A stretch of DNA of 64,000 nucleotides from Girardinichthys multiradiatus (taxonomy: Eukaryota; Chordata; Actinopteri; Cyprinodontiformes; Goodeidae), in NCBI RefSeq assembly GCF_021462225.1, contig NC_061794.1, positions 19,671,784-19,735,783 on the forward strand, written 5' to 3'. Position numbers and translations under genes: made by a program. Positions within the stretch are counted from its first letter, which is position 1; every line of letters starts with the position of its first letter. The notes beneath the pieces are model-generated. The model saw only the letters and a list, made by a program, of their open reading frames with translations, made no database searches and was not told the origin of the DNA. Shown here one piece after another: positions 24,557 through 36,941 of this stretch.

Positions 24557-27500
24557 GATTCTATAACCTATGATTGTTTTCATTGTTTCCACCTGTTTCT
24601 CACAAGCCTATGGTTATATATTTGAATGATCTTGCCCTTCCTTCTGCATTTTGTTAGGTTGTTAGTTGAGATTTCCAGTTTACCTCACCTATTCAGCTAA
24701 TTAATGTTTCTGCTTCACTACAGTCTTAACAGAAATCCTTGGTTTCCTTGTTTCCTCGCTTCTTTGTATATCCTGCATGTAGGCAATCCACCAACAATTC
24801 AAGGCCACAAAAAATAGCCATAGCCTGCTGAAGAAACAACAACAGCTGAGTTCACTAATAAATTCTGTCTGTAAACTTGCTTGAATTAAATACAAACTAT
24901 CAATAACTGCTTTTGCACATGAAGTTACACAATTTTGTCAAAATTTGTCAGCAACAGCATAAAACTACTAATCCTTACTTTAATTAGTAAGACCAAGACA
25001 TTTGTCAAGCATATTAGGAACAAACTGCTTTGTGGCAGTGATGCCTAATAAAACAAGTAAAGGTAATTTTATTCTAAGAGCAAAGGTGCTGCACAAAGTA
25101 AGACAATGCAACAACAAGGACAAAAGGGGAGAACAAATTTTTGAATCTCTACCATCCAGACTTTTTATAATCATACTTCACTAGTCCTGACACTGATATG
25201 GTGTAATAAAAATGTAAAATTCTCTTGCAAATCTCTAAAACAATAATAATAATGTTATGCAATTAAAACAGGCCCATTATGACAGAGACAACACTCCCTG
25301 AAAATCTCCCTAAAAAAGAATAAATAGGTGCTGCCTTGAGCTATGACTGCCAGTCCGCAGTCCTGATCATGATTTTATAGCTGCTTAATCTTTACAATAT
25401 TTGCTTTGCAGAGCACTTTTTGTAGAGTCGAGGATAACTCTCAGGAAAGGCTAAGGGTTTAGATCAAGGAGGGATGTGATCAGCATACTTATAGATTCCT
25501 ATTCACTGCCAGTTTAAATTCACGAGGGGTTTTATTTTGCAAAAACCTTTGAAAAATAGAGATTACAGGAACAGAAATGCAGAGGATTTCTTTTTAGGGA
25601 TTTATAACTAAGGTCATAGGGCATTAGTATTGTGTTATTCTTAGTTGTGGGATGCGATTAAAAATTTTATCTAATTAATTAAAGGCTTTGTAATTCATTA
25701 ATCTCATTTTATCAAATAGCAACGTTTAACAAAAAAAGCAAGGTTTTTCAATTCTTATAAATGTTAGTTATGGACTGAATCAAGAAATAGACATGTAAAA
25801 TGTGCATTTTGACAATATACAGCCATTTGTACCTCGATTTACTGTAAACTACATTTGTATGGCTTTCATGATGTGTTTCATCCAACCATCCAGATTTAAT
25901 AAAATTGAAAATTTCTTAGGACAAGCAAACCAATAGCTTTACATGACATACATCAAATCTTGCAACTATTTGGGAATTATTCTTTATTTTACAGAACAGG
26001 CTTTGTATCATTTACATTGTAGTGTAAGTGTATTATTGGGAGTTACCTTTTTAGTATTTAATGAGTGAAAGTAATGCATTAAAGTCCCAACCCAAATTAT
26101 TTTTCTTAATTACTTCTTTTACCGTAGTGTACTACATTTGACAATGGAGTCACCATAACAAATAGGCAGTAATGGCTAAATTTCTTGAACAGACAAAAGT
26201 AGTTGAAATATGCTTTCTGACAGTGAAAGTCACCGCTTTGCTCAGCAGTTGGGATGCAGTGGGTTTTATTTTTTTATTTTTTTTTGCTAATAGACTCAAC
26301 ATGCTGAAAGAAACAGAAGAGAGAGGTCTAAATCTATACAAAGGTATTCAAAGAAGCAGCTTGGAAATATAGTTATAGTTTGTGAACATTATTTTGTTGA
26401 ATAAGGTGTGGGTTTTAATGACATATGTACCAACATTACATAATCTTGGTTTTCATTTAAAATGATACATTTTTGTGTGTGGCAAGAGGGCTAATATCTG
26501 TGGGAAAACCTTGTGTTTGTGTGTGTTGTCTGTAATTTTCAGTGTTCGGTGAATTTCCTTTAGGCAGTATGTTGTGTGTCCAAATATTGGCACCAACCGA
26601 CAAAATATAATCATGTAATTTGACTGATACATAATTAAATATCTTTTAGAAGACTTATTGTGGGAAACCAAGGAGGAATAAGTCATAATTTTAGCATTTT
26701 CCTGTTGAGTTATGATAATTTTCATACTATTAACATTACTCTTTTCTCTGCAGGCAAGATTCAGAAACATGCATCTATAATGAAATGCCTTTCAATTTAT
26801 GCCTTACAAGATACACTGTCATTTTTAATCTACTCAACACAGAAGTCCAACAACTAGAGGAGCATTATACTGCATCTCACAATGATAGTTCAATCTGAGT
26901 GGTCCCTGCTCCATCTAAAAAGGGTTAAAGCCTGATACTATAAAACTGTTATAGATACATACAGTCATTGTATGAAATATCTGCAGACATTTCTTAAGCC
27001 CAGCACCCTGGATCACAGCAGCATTAAGAATGACAAGGGTCTGACCTTGTCTCTGTAAATACTGTCACCATGAATAACATTCTCTGAGATCTGACAACTA
27101 TGACTTTGAGAAAAGGGTACCAGAGATAGATCCTTACATATATATATATATATATATTATTATTTTTTTTTAATTATTGAACAACTGCTTTAGAGATGGC
27201 CTTTGATTAGAAATAATTTGAAATTCAAAAAAACTTGTTGAACTTGTTGGAGCTAATTGAAGCATCTCAAAACTGAAGCTGGATGTTTTTTAACAGTGGA
27301 GTATAAACTTTCACTCCTTTCAGTTGTAGATGAAAGAGAGAAGAAAAGCTCTCTTCGAACCAAATTACCCAATTTTCACCCACATTTGTCACACTTTTGG
27401 ATTAAAGTGGGCAACAATAGAGGTAGATGGTTGCTCCTGGGCCTGGCCGTGATTGGAGCAGCGCCTTTTAATATAGGCCTACGAAGTCAGAGGACAGTCT

Positions 27501-27822
27501 GAGAGGGCAGATGGAACCTAGGTGATATATTATGCATGGGTAAAAAAAAATGTGCTTATGGGGGGAATCTGAGGCCACAGAAGAAGAGAGAGACAGATTG
27601 ACCCAACCAGACCCATCACACATTTACTCCCTCTGCATGGCCTCCCCCTCAGCTCTGTGAGACTGCTGCCTCCTCTTTGTGCTCCTCCATGACCCTGGGC
27701 ACAAATCCAGAACTATTGGCTAACATAGGTAGTCAGCCACTACTGCTGAAATAATAATGTGGTCTCATATCTTTTCTGCATATATTTCAACATAACTAAA
27801 ATAAAGAATAATATTGACTCAC
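24557..27822. other. Non-coding stretch, nothing recognised except a TA run
   Basis: About 3.3 kb of AT-rich DNA. A (TA)10 run lies at 27138-27157. No coding-like frame was recognised on either strand. Confidence 0.45.
27138..27157. repeat. (TA)n dinucleotide repeat
   Basis: A perfect alternating AT run of about 20 bases, followed by an A/T-rich tail. Confidence 0.9.
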
Positions 27823-29440
27823 AGTGCCTTGCAAAAGTATTCATATGCATTCAGCTTTTTGATGTTGTCACATTACAACCACAAACCTCGAGGTATTTTC
27901 TTGGATTTTAAGTGATAGACAAACCGAATGTAGCACTTAACTGTGAAATGGAAGTCTTTTGGGCTATGTCTGAATCAGTATTGCAAGTCTATATTGTAGG
28001 TAAACATTGGTTTTAAAACTCTTGCAACAGATTTTGAATTAAATTTTTGTCTAGTCATGGACTGGGCCTATCTACTTGAATTTGCATGATCTAAACCATT
28101 CCACAGTGGACTGTATGTTTAAGGTTGTTTTTTTCCTGGAAGGTGAATGTCAGAACCACTCTCATGTCTTTCTTTTAGTATTTTCCTGTATTTAGCTCCT
28201 TTCATCTTCCCCATTGACTCTGATCAGCTTCCCTGTCCCTGCTGAATAAAATAATTCTCACATAATGTTACTGCTACTACCATGTTCCATGGTGTGGAAG
28301 ATGTTTATAGGGTTAAGAGCATTGTTATTGTCTTCCATACACTAGTGTTTTTGTTGTCTTCTACAGTACATGTCTGGCAGCAAATTTAAATTGGACTTCT
28401 TATGTCTTTTTTTAAAATAGATTTCTGTTTGCCAGTCTTTCACAGAAGTCAATTTCTTAATTTTTAGGGTGTATTCATACCAGGAAAGTCCTTTAGTCCG
28501 CTTGTGTGGTCTGGACCAAAAGCAGACTTAATTTTTTTTGTTTGGTGCAGTTTGCTTTCACATTGTACTTTTTGCAAGTGAACTATTACTTGTAAACAAA
28601 TCCACTCGGTGATGATCATTGCTCCCACTGTACAGAAATGACGGGCGGGACAGAGCACAGACCCGTAAATTTAGGAAATCAACTGTAGACGTGCTGCATG
28701 CAGCGATAACGGCGTTATTACAGCTGCATTATTATTGTGAGAGTCAAGAGCAGCTCCTTCGACACAAATTTTGCGAAGTTCTATTTATAATTTTGGAACG
28801 GCGTCGGAGATTGCATGTGCCTTGTCCAACAAAATGCCACTAGCGTTGCCAAGCAACATACAGCTTATCAGGTATGATTTCAGCACACCTTTGGCTACTG
28901 GCTACAGTGGCTTGTTAAGTCCAAAGAGACATACGTTTTCTGTAGTTGATTCAGATCGGGGCCGGTTCATATTCAGACCATAAGTGAACCGCACCAGAGT
29001 CCGTTTGGAAGCAGACCAAGACCACCCCAAAAAGTGGGTCTCAGTCCGGTGTTTGGTCCGGATCAGGGTTCGCTTGATTGTATTCACACCTGCGCAAAAG
29101 GTCTGGACCAAGGGGGGAAACAAACTCTGGTCCGTTTAACGCAGACCAAAAGTGGCAGGTGTGAACACACCCTGAGATAAACAGTGGACCTCTTCACAGA
29201 TTTTCCCACCTGAGCTTTGGATCTCTGCAGCTCCTCCAGAGTTACCATGGGTCTCTTGGTTGCTTTTGTGATTAATGCTCTCATTGCCTCGTCTGTCAGT
29301 TTAACTGGATGGCCATGTCTTGTAGGTTTGCAGTTGTGTCATACTTTTCACATTTTTGGTTGAAAGGTTGAACAGCGCTCAGGGGGATGTTCAGGGTTTG
29401 GGATATTGTTTTATAATCGTTTTAAAATATTTCATGAATT
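27823..29440 (-). mobile_element. Tc1/mariner relic (family A) split by a MITE
   Basis: The terminus CAGTGCCTTGCAAAAGTATT at 27823 is followed by CACATTACAACCACAAACCT, the terminal repeat of a very common fish Tc1 family. Reverse-strand transposase text follows to about 28466 and resumes after the MITE at 29173. There TCCAGAGTTACCATGGGTCT and ATGGCCATGTCTTGTAGGT correspond to the transposase DNA-binding region read in reverse. The left (5') terminus at the high-coordinate end is missing. All frames are broken. Confidence 0.75.
28467..29172. mobile_element. Non-autonomous DNA transposon (MITE-like), about 706 bp, nested in a Tc1 relic
   Basis: The left end GGGTGTATTCATACC and the inverted right end GGGTGTGTTCACACC match at 13 of 15 positions. 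Subterminal text rich in GTCTGGACCA and GGTCCGGATC follows on both sides. No transposase frame exists inside. Flanking triplets TTA and TGA could be a mutated PIF/Harbinger-type target duplication, so Harbinger is my leading guess. Tc1 text on both sides shows it inserted into an older element. Confidence 0.6.
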
Positions 29441-31407
29441 GTATTGACATATCTATTGTACAAAATATTTAGAAATTAAAGCCAATGTCTGCATTTGAGA
29501 AAAGGTATAAAGGTCGGAATTAGACTATCTTGTTTTATGTTTGTTTTGGGGGAATGTTCTACACAAATTTTGGCAGAGGAAAATTACGCTAACCATGTCA
29601 CTAAAAAATCAAATTTTAACATGTTACAGCTGTATGGCATTGATCCTCTAAGCACAGCCAAGCTAAGAAAAGTATTACACAGTTCATTCAATATGTATTT
29701 ACAAAGGCTTCACAGTAACTGGTTATTTCTGCACATTTCATTAAAGGCATTATTGATCATCTGCAGCCATTGTTTTCAAGACATTTTTGGTAAATAAGTA
29801 TCTGTCAGAAACAACGAGTTTGCATTGTTCGTTTTACTGTTCTTCTCTAAGCTCGACAGCCGTGTCTGCAGCGCTCCACTGATGATTAAAGTGAAGTGGA
29901 GGTTGCAGGGGGTCAGACAGATCTTATTTATCACTGTCTCTTCTTAGTCACTCTCAAAGTCACCTTAAATGGCCTCTTAACTGCGTTTGCACACAACCTA
30001 TGCCCAAACTATACCCCCCTTCTCCTCCTCAGAGCACCCCATTCCCCCGCCTGTAATGAGTGACAGCTCAACTAATGCAGTCACAGCTGAGTACAGCATG
30101 AGGAAGACAATTAGTGGGAGGGTCGGTAGAAAAAACCCAGCAGCCCATCTCCTAGCTAGACAGGATACACACCAGATGGGCCTTTGGTGTGGAAGGAGGA
30201 TCCACATGAAGCAGCTCTGCAGTGAGCCATGTCCAGATGGACAATAACAGTAAATAAACTCCAATGGTATGTCATGAGGCTTCAGTTTAAGATGAAGAGA
30301 TTTGATTTAAAAAGATTATAACTGTGTTTTCAATTACCCAGTTCAGTTAGTGTGTTACAATCTGATTTTGAGCCTCGGTTATGGGGGGGGGGTAAAAGCT
30401 CAATGTAGAAAAAGATTATACTACTGCACTTGTGAAGACAATTAAAGAAGTTAAGCAACAAAAGATCTGTTACAACTGCAGTCATGATGTTGAATAATTT
30501 ATTAGCACCTCATGAAAAGCCTCTTTGCTCTGGGCTTGTTTCGGAGAAAAAGCTTTTTGTTCTGCTTCAAATACGTTAATACATTAAAATATGTGTTCCC
30601 TTTTATACAAATCTCAAAATATTTACTCCATTCTAAGCCTCAACTATGCCATTTTAAATATTTTATACCTTCATCACACTTTTGTGTAGCTGCTGTGTTT
30701 TTCCAGATGCAACTTGAAGTAAACTCCAGAATTGCATTTCTACTTTTCTGATACTCTAGCATATATTATTTAAAATGTCATGGAATGGTTTTTGCCCCTT
30801 GCACACATGTCCTGCTGCTACAGAATTTACAGAAGCGCTAGTGAAATACCTCAGCTCTGACCAGATAATAAACACTACTCAATATTTGGCTATGCAATGC
30901 AGATGCTCTGTCAGCGCTGATGAAGAGTCACTCACCTGAGCAAGCTGAATGCTTAGAGTGGTGGCATGGCAGGCGATCTTGCTTCATTTTCCGATAAACT
31001 CAGCAAATAACCATTTCACCACTAGGGGGCACTCAAAGCCAGCATATAGACTTGAATTTTCAGCCCTGAGGGGGCTTAAATAAGACAGTGACTTCCCAAC
31101 CCAAATAGCAGTACGAGGCTGTAAAGTTTGCACCCTTCATCCTGAAACACGTACTATATAATACCTGCATCCTGAGCACTACATTTCAAAAATATGTCAG
31201 GTATTGATGTTTCACAAAATGCGCTTGATCTTTTTTAAGGTTTTGAAACACTGCAGTTTTCAGTTTTATAGGATTAAGTGGCAAACTGTACTGATAAATA
31301 CATGTTAAGAATTCATTTTCAACCCACCCCTTCCCAGGTCTTTTTTCATTAACATTTCTTGGTTTGTTTCCAGATTGATTTTAAACTCTTTTATTTGTTT
31401 TTAAAGT
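29441..31407. other. Non-coding stretch with a GC-richer block
   Basis: No gene is recognised. The segment at about 29820-30260 is richer in GC and holds open frames on both strands (29987-30247 and 29998-30264), so neither can be preferred as coding. Confidence 0.4.
31019..31033 (+). promoter_or_regulatory. CTCF-like motif
   Basis: CCACTAGGGGGCACT fits the vertebrate CTCF core consensus at essentially every constrained position. Binding is inference only. Confidence 0.4.
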
Positions 31408-31661
31408 TTACATGATCTCGCCCCTCAGTATCTGTTTGCCCAGATCCAGCTGTACGCTCCCTCACACTCACTCAGGTCGGCAGATCAGTTACTGTTGGTT
31501 GATCCAAAGTCAAAGAGGAGGTTGAGAGGTGACCAAGCATTTTCAATTGCTGTCACCAAACTGTGCAATGAGATGCCTTTACAAATCAGACAGGCCAACT
31601 TCCTTCCTGTTTTTAAATTGTCTGTTAAAACACATTTTTTCTCTTTGCCTCCCAAGTCAGT
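31408..31661 (+). pseudogene. LINE ORF2 C-terminal fragment (Gypsy insertion site)
   Basis: The forward frame starting at 31408 is open for about 86 codons up to the Gypsy insertion. It reads LHDLAPQYLFAQIQLYAPSH, LRSADQLLLVDPK, RGDQAFSIAVTKLCNEMPLQ and FKLSVKTHFFSL. This is the conserved C-terminal segment of fish L2/CR1-type LINE polyproteins (pattern APxYL, LRS, GxxAFxxxxxxLxNxxP, FKxxxKTHxF). No start codon exists, because it is a 5'-truncated insertion. The frame is interrupted at 31667 by the Gypsy element, which carries the target duplication ACTCC. Confidence 0.72.
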
Positions 31662-31666
31662 ACTCC

Positions 31667-32367
31667 TGTTATGATTCTGGCATGTCTGCTCTACCCTGTC
31701 TCCCTGGCTGCAATCAGCAGATTAGATGCACCTGGTGGCTGCTGCAGTGTAGTGCAATCTGTGGAATGCCAAACACCTGTGTCTTCCCTGATATATACTG
31801 ACTCTGACAAGCAGACGGTGCCAGATTTTTGAAAGCCATTGTGTGAGTAGATATCCAGCGTTCCTTCCTGACTGATCATTGTTCTTGACCTTGCCTTGCC
31901 TTTTGGATTTATGCCTCTGCCTGCTCCCTGTTGGACTATTTGGATTCTGGTTGTCGACCTTGTTTCCTGCATCTGGTTTATGCCTCTGCCTGCCCCTTGC
32001 CTGACGCCTCTTGTTCCGATCGTTGACCCTGTTTCTGTCCTTGGATTATTGAGCCAGCCTAGCCCTCCGATTATTCAGCCTGGAGTCACTTCTTACCTGT
32101 GCTGTGGAGATCACCGCCTGCTGCCCACTGAGGTTTCCCCTCTGGGTTTCAAGTTCCACTCAAGACAAAAGCAGGTTAGTGGCTTTTCTGATTCCTGCAA
32201 AATCTGGAGGGACTACAAGTCACTAATCCCTCTTTCTGCCTCAGTGATTCCTGGAAGCTGTGAGGAATGTTACCTGTGGGACGTTTTCCTGTGGCTGAAT
32301 AAACCTTTTAAACTTTCAGTACTGTGTCTGGCTGAATCTTGGGTCCACCTTTTTCTGATTCATAGCA
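31667..32367 (+). repeat. 5' LTR of the Gypsy element (701 bp)
   Basis: Starts TGTTATGATT and ends TTCATAGCA. Visible signals are a TATATA box at about 31792 and AATAAA at 32298-32303, so transcription would start between them. The primer-binding site expected just after 32367 is not obvious to me. Confidence 0.92.
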
Positions 32368-33237
32368 GAAAAATCTGGCCAAAAATTGACCCATCGCCAG
32401 CACAACAGTGGCGCACCCATGTTGATGAGACCTTTTCCTGGTTGGGTTCCGGCTTGGAGGAAATAATTTCCACATTACGTTCTGGCAATCTTGTCTCCGA
32501 GCCGCCACCGTCACAAAGAAACCACGCCCAAGTAACACGGACAACAGCAGAGGTAAGGGAGCCACGCCTCTCTCCGCCTGAGATGTTCAGGGGAGACTCA
32601 GACCAATTTCGAGCTTTTCTAACTCAGTGTGAAATTAATTTTGAGCTTCAGCCGTCATCCTTTCCCACTGAACGTTCCAAGGTGGCGTTTGTTATATCTT
32701 TATGACACTTTTTCCAAGGAACTCATTCGAGTTTTTGACCCAGTCATTCCAAGTCGTGAGGCCGCAAGAGGATTATTGTCCCTCAAACAGGGTGATCAAC
32801 CTGTCTCAACCTATATAATTGACTTTCATTTGTTGGCTGCAGAGAGCCGTTGGAATGAGGCAGCACAAATGGATGCATTCATGAAAGGATTAAACAAAAA
32901 CATCAAGGATGAGCTAGCGACCCATGACTATCCTTCTTCCCTGAAACAACTCGAGGATTTGGCTGCTCGCATTAATATTCGGCTGGCAGAGAGAAGGAAG
33001 GAGAAGCGCCATGAGAAGGGTCGCTCATCATTAACTCAGGTTTCTGCACACCGGTATGAGAGAAGGAGTCGGTCACCTCTCACTGAGGAAAATTATAATT
33101 GTGAGCCCATGCTATTGGGCAGAACCAAGATTACCCCTGAGGAGAAAGATCGTCGGAGAAGATTCAAGCTCTGTTTTTATTGTGAAGAGAAGGGACATTT
33201 AGCACTCAGGTGTCCACTAAAAGGACAGGCTCAGTAG
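32368..33237 (+). pseudogene. Gypsy gag (capsid and nucleocapsid), frameshifted
   Basis: Gag forms the particle that packages the element RNA in the cytoplasm. The first part reads EMFRGDSDQFRAFLTQCE up to a stop at 32703-32705. The following part is in another frame, resuming DTFSKELIRVFDPVIPSREA and continuing with LLSLKQGDQPVSTYIIDF and LEDLAARINIRLAERRKEKR. It ends in a CCHC zinc knuckle [14 protein letters not shown] at 33172-33213 with all four ligands intact. The break near 32700 looks like a deletion that removed part of the capsid and shifted the frame. The second frame stops at 33237 just after the knuckle, overlapping the pol frame. No natural start codon can be assigned. Confidence 0.8.
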
Positions 33238-36200
33238 AGGAAGGGAGGTCTCTACAGAGCCGAAGTCAACTATCTGCCTCCTCCTTCTTGTTTCCTGCCC
33301 ATTTTCAAACCCCTTCTTTGTCTCTCCAGGGGGCCGTGCTTATTGATTCAGGAGCAGATACTGAATTCATGGACGAAACATTTGCAAATAAGAACGGCAT
33401 AAAACTTATTTCGTCAGCTGACACAAGAAACGTGCTAGCTTTGGATGGTCACAGCACGAACAATTCACATCTCAGGACGGAGGAGATTGCCTTAACAATT
33501 GGAGGTAATCATCAAGAAAAAGTAACTTTCATGATCATTAATTCACCTGAACTTCCTGTAGTCCTAGGGGCCTCCTGGTTGCAGAAACACAACTCTCACA
33601 TCGACTGGAGGAAAAAAGAAGTTTTGGGTTGGTCTGAGTCATGTTCCGCTGACTGTCTTTTGTCTGCTGCTATGGAGATCAGTGTGGAGAATGCGGTTGA
33701 GGAGACCTATCCGGATTTATCCAAGGTACCGCAAGAATACCATGATTTAAAGGAGGTTTTTAATAAAATCAAGGCCACAGCTCTGCCACTCCATAGACCT
33801 TATGATTGTGCTATTGATTTGCTTCCTGGCACATCACCCCCTAAAGGCAGAACCTATTCATTGTCTGGTCCAGAGCACAGGGCCATGAAGAGTTATGTTG
33901 ATGAGGCATTAAAGACAGGTCACATTCAACCCTCTTCCTCTCCTGCAGGTGCTGGTTTCTTTTTTGTTGGGAAGAAGGATGGTTCATTGAGACCATGTAT
34001 TGATTATAGAGGCCTTAATGAGATAACAGTTAAAAATAGACATCCCTTACCACTCATGAACACAGCTTTTGATCAGATCCAGGGAGCCAAGATATTTTCT
34101 AAGCTGGATCTAAGGAAGGCATATCATCTGGTCCGAATCAGAGAAGAAGATGAGTGGAAAACAGCTTTCAACACGCCTACGGGCCATTATGAATACAAGG
34201 TCATGCCATTTGGACTTACTAATGCTCCTGCAGTTTTTCAGTCATTGGTCAATGACATTCTAAGAGACATGGTGGGTCAATTCGTATTTGTTTATCTTGA
34301 TGACATACTGATTTATTCTCAAGATCTGGAAACCCACAGAAAACATGTCCGAGCTGTTCTCCTGCGTGTTCTCCAAAACCAGTTGTTCGTCAAGGCAGAG
34401 AAATGTGAGTTCCACATAACTACCACTTCCTTTTTGGGCTTCATCATTTCCCCAAATCAAGTGCTTGTCGACCCTTCCAAGGTTAAGGCCGTATTGGAAT
34501 GGCCTGTTCCAACTGATCGCAAGCAGCTTCAAAGATTTCTAGGCTTCGCAAACTTCTAGAGGAGGTTTATTAGAAATTACAGCCTGGTTGCTACTCCTCT
34601 AAACGCTCTTACTTCTTCCAAGGTGAAATTTGTGTGGAATAAGGATGCAGAGAAGGCCTTCAATAGGTTAAAGGAACTCTTCACGTCAGCTCCAGTGTTA
34701 CGGTCTCCTGACCCAGAGAGACAGTTTATCGTGGAGGTGGATGCCTCAAGCCCTGGGGTCGGAGCCGTATTAAGCCAAAGAGGTGAGGATGATCGTGTTC
34801 ACCCATGTGCCTTCTTTTCAAGGACTCTGTCACAGGCTGAGCGGAATTACGACGTGGGAGACAGAGAGTTATTGGCTGTCAAGTTGGCGTTGACAGAGTG
34901 GAGGCATTGGCTGGAGGGGACTAAGGAGCCGTTTATGTTGTGGACTGACCATAAGAACTTGGAGTACCTGAAATCAGCAAAACGGCTAAACCCCAGACAG
35001 GCTAGGTGGGCTTAGTTTTTTGGTCGTTTTAATTTCTCCCTATCTTACAGGCCAGGGAGTAAAAATGGCAAACTTGACACCCTATCCCGGATTCAAGAGC
35101 CTGAAGAATCTCAATCTGCGGGTGAAGAGGAGTTTATCCTTCCTGAAACCGTCAGGTGGTCTGTGTCCCGAGTGGAGGTGGAAAGGGAGGTCCAGGAAGC
35201 CATTAGAGATCTACCTATCCCATCATCATGTCCACCTGACCGCTGTTTTGTCCCTGAACGCCTTGTGCCTAAGGTACTGGAGTCTTGTCATTGCTCTCGT
35301 TTAGTTTGCCATCCAGGAATCAGCAGAACCATTCAGACAGTTCGAACTCAGTTTTGGTGGCCATCGCTGGTCAAGGATGTCAAAGACTTTGTTGCTGAAT
35401 GCACTCAATTTTGTCGAGCTAAGCCTTCTCGTCGCCCCCCTGCGGGGTTGTTGCACCCTTTGCCAATTCCCCCTCGCCCATGGTCACATATTGCAATGGA
35501 TTTTGTGACAGGTCTACCGGTTTCTAATGGTCACTCTGTACTACTAACCATAATTGACAGATTTTCAAAGATGGTTCATCTGGTGCCATTGGAGAAGCTT
35601 CCATCTGCTAAGGAGATGGATGAGATATTGACCCGAGAAGTTTTCAGGCTCCATGGAATCCCAAGTGACTCTGTTTCCAATAGAGGACCCCAATTTGTGT
35701 CACGTTTCTGGAAGGAGTTTTGTTCTTTGTTGGGAATTTCTGTCAGTCTTTCCTCAGGGTTTCATCCTCAGTCTGATGGCCAAACCGAGAGCCAACCAAG
35801 AAGCTGAAACCAAACTTCGTATCTTATGTGAGTCTGACCCGACTAAGTGGTCACAAAATTTGCCCTGGGTTGAATACGCCATGAACTCTATGCAATCAAG
35901 TGCCACTGGTTTGTCCCCTATTCATGTTGTGTTTGGTTTCCAGCCACCCATGTTTTCAGTTCAAGAGAGAGAAGCTAATGTTCTGTCCACCCAAGCGGCT
36001 GCCCTAAGGTGCCAAAGAATATGGAGAAAGGCCAGGAGATCGATGATCAGAATGTCACTGGTTCAGTCAAGAACGGCCAACCGGAGACGGATCCCTGCCC
36101 CTAAGTACCAGGTGGGGCAGAAAGTTTGGCTCTCTGCCATTAAGGGTAGAATCCCGGAAATTGGCACCCCGATTTGTTGGACCTTTCCCAATCTCCAAGA

Positions 36201-36287
36201 TCATCAACCCTGTCGCTGTAAGACTGAGATTACCCAACTCCATGAGGATTCACCCCACGTTCCACGTTTCTCAGGTCAAGCCCTTCT
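33210..36287 (+). pseudogene. Gypsy pol (protease, reverse transcriptase, RNase H, integrase), broken
   Basis: The pol frame is -1 relative to gag and overlaps it. Protease: LIDSGAD at residues 44-50 of the first open stretch. Reverse transcriptase: KLDL (D300), FGLTNAPA and YLDDILIYS (catalytic pair 364-365), all intact. A TAG at 34557-34559 ends this stretch; the same frame continues into RNase H with IVEVDAS, GDRELLA and LWTDHKN. A second TAG lies at 35013-35015. Integrase follows: zinc ligands H43, H50, C80 and C84 of the 35163 stretch, then catalytic D113, then SNRGPQF, where the usual aspartate is asparagine (35679-35681), and E209, 35 residues on. A frameshift near 35790 and another near 36130 precede a GPY/F-type segment around 36168-36185. 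The C-terminus is deleted. Confidence 0.9.
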
Positions 36288-36941
36288 AATCAGCAGATTA
36301 GATGCACCTGGTGGCTGCTGCCGTGTAGTGCAATCGGTGGAATGCCAAGCACCTGTGTCTTCCCTGATATATACTGACTCTGACAAGCAGACGGTGCCAG
36401 ATTTTTGAAAGCCATTGTGTGAGTAGATATCCAGCATTCCTTCCTGTCTGATCATTGTTCTTGACCTTGCCTTGCCTTTTGGATTTATACCTCTGCCTGC
36501 TCCCTGTTGGACTATTTGGATTCTGGTTGTCGACCTTGTTTCCTGCATCTGGTTTATGCCTCTGCCTGCCCCTTGCCTGACGCCTCTTGTTCCGATCGTT
36601 GACCCTGTTTCTGTCCTTGAATTATTGAGCCAGCCTAGCCCTCGGATTATTCAACCTGGAGTCACTTCTTACCTGAGCTGTGGAGATCACTGCCTGCCGC
36701 CCACTGAGGTTTCTCCTCTGGGTTTCAAGTTCCACGCAAGACAAATGCAGGTTAGTGGCTTTTCTGATTCCTGCAAAATCTGGAGAGACTACAAGTCACT
36801 AATTCCTCTTTCTGCCTCTGTGATTCCTTGAAGCTGAGGAGTGTTACCTGTGGGACGTTTTCCTGTGGCTGAATAAACCTTTTAAACTTTCAGTACTGTG
36901 TCTGGCTGAATCTTGGGTCCGCCTTTTTCTGATTCATAGCA
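36288..36941 (+). repeat. 3' LTR of the Gypsy element, lacking its first 46 bp
   Basis: Matches the 5' LTR from its base 47 to the end (AATCAGCAGATTAG onward), with AATAAA at 36872-36877. The first 46 bases, and the polypurine tract that should precede them, are gone. The deletion joins integrase-end sequence (GTCAAGCCCTTCT) directly to the LTR. Confidence 0.9.

Larger units (their letters stand above)
31667..36941 (+). mobile_element. Ty3/Gypsy LTR retrotransposon, nearly complete but inactivated
   Basis: The element has two LTRs, a gag region with a CCHC knuckle, and a pol region in the order protease, reverse transcriptase, RNase H, integrase, which defines Ty3/Gypsy. Ends are TGTTATGA and TCATAGCA (imperfect inverted repeats), with the perfect 5-bp target duplication ACTCC at 31662-31666 and 36942-36946. 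There is no envelope gene. The junction between the integrase end and the 3' LTR is deleted. By eye the LTRs differ at about 20 of 650 aligned positions (about 3%), so it is fairly young, yet it carries several stops and frameshifts. Confidence 0.93.

Noticed and set aside
34260..34532. Reverse-strand ORF within Gypsy pol
   Set aside because: Shadow of the reverse transcriptase coding strand.
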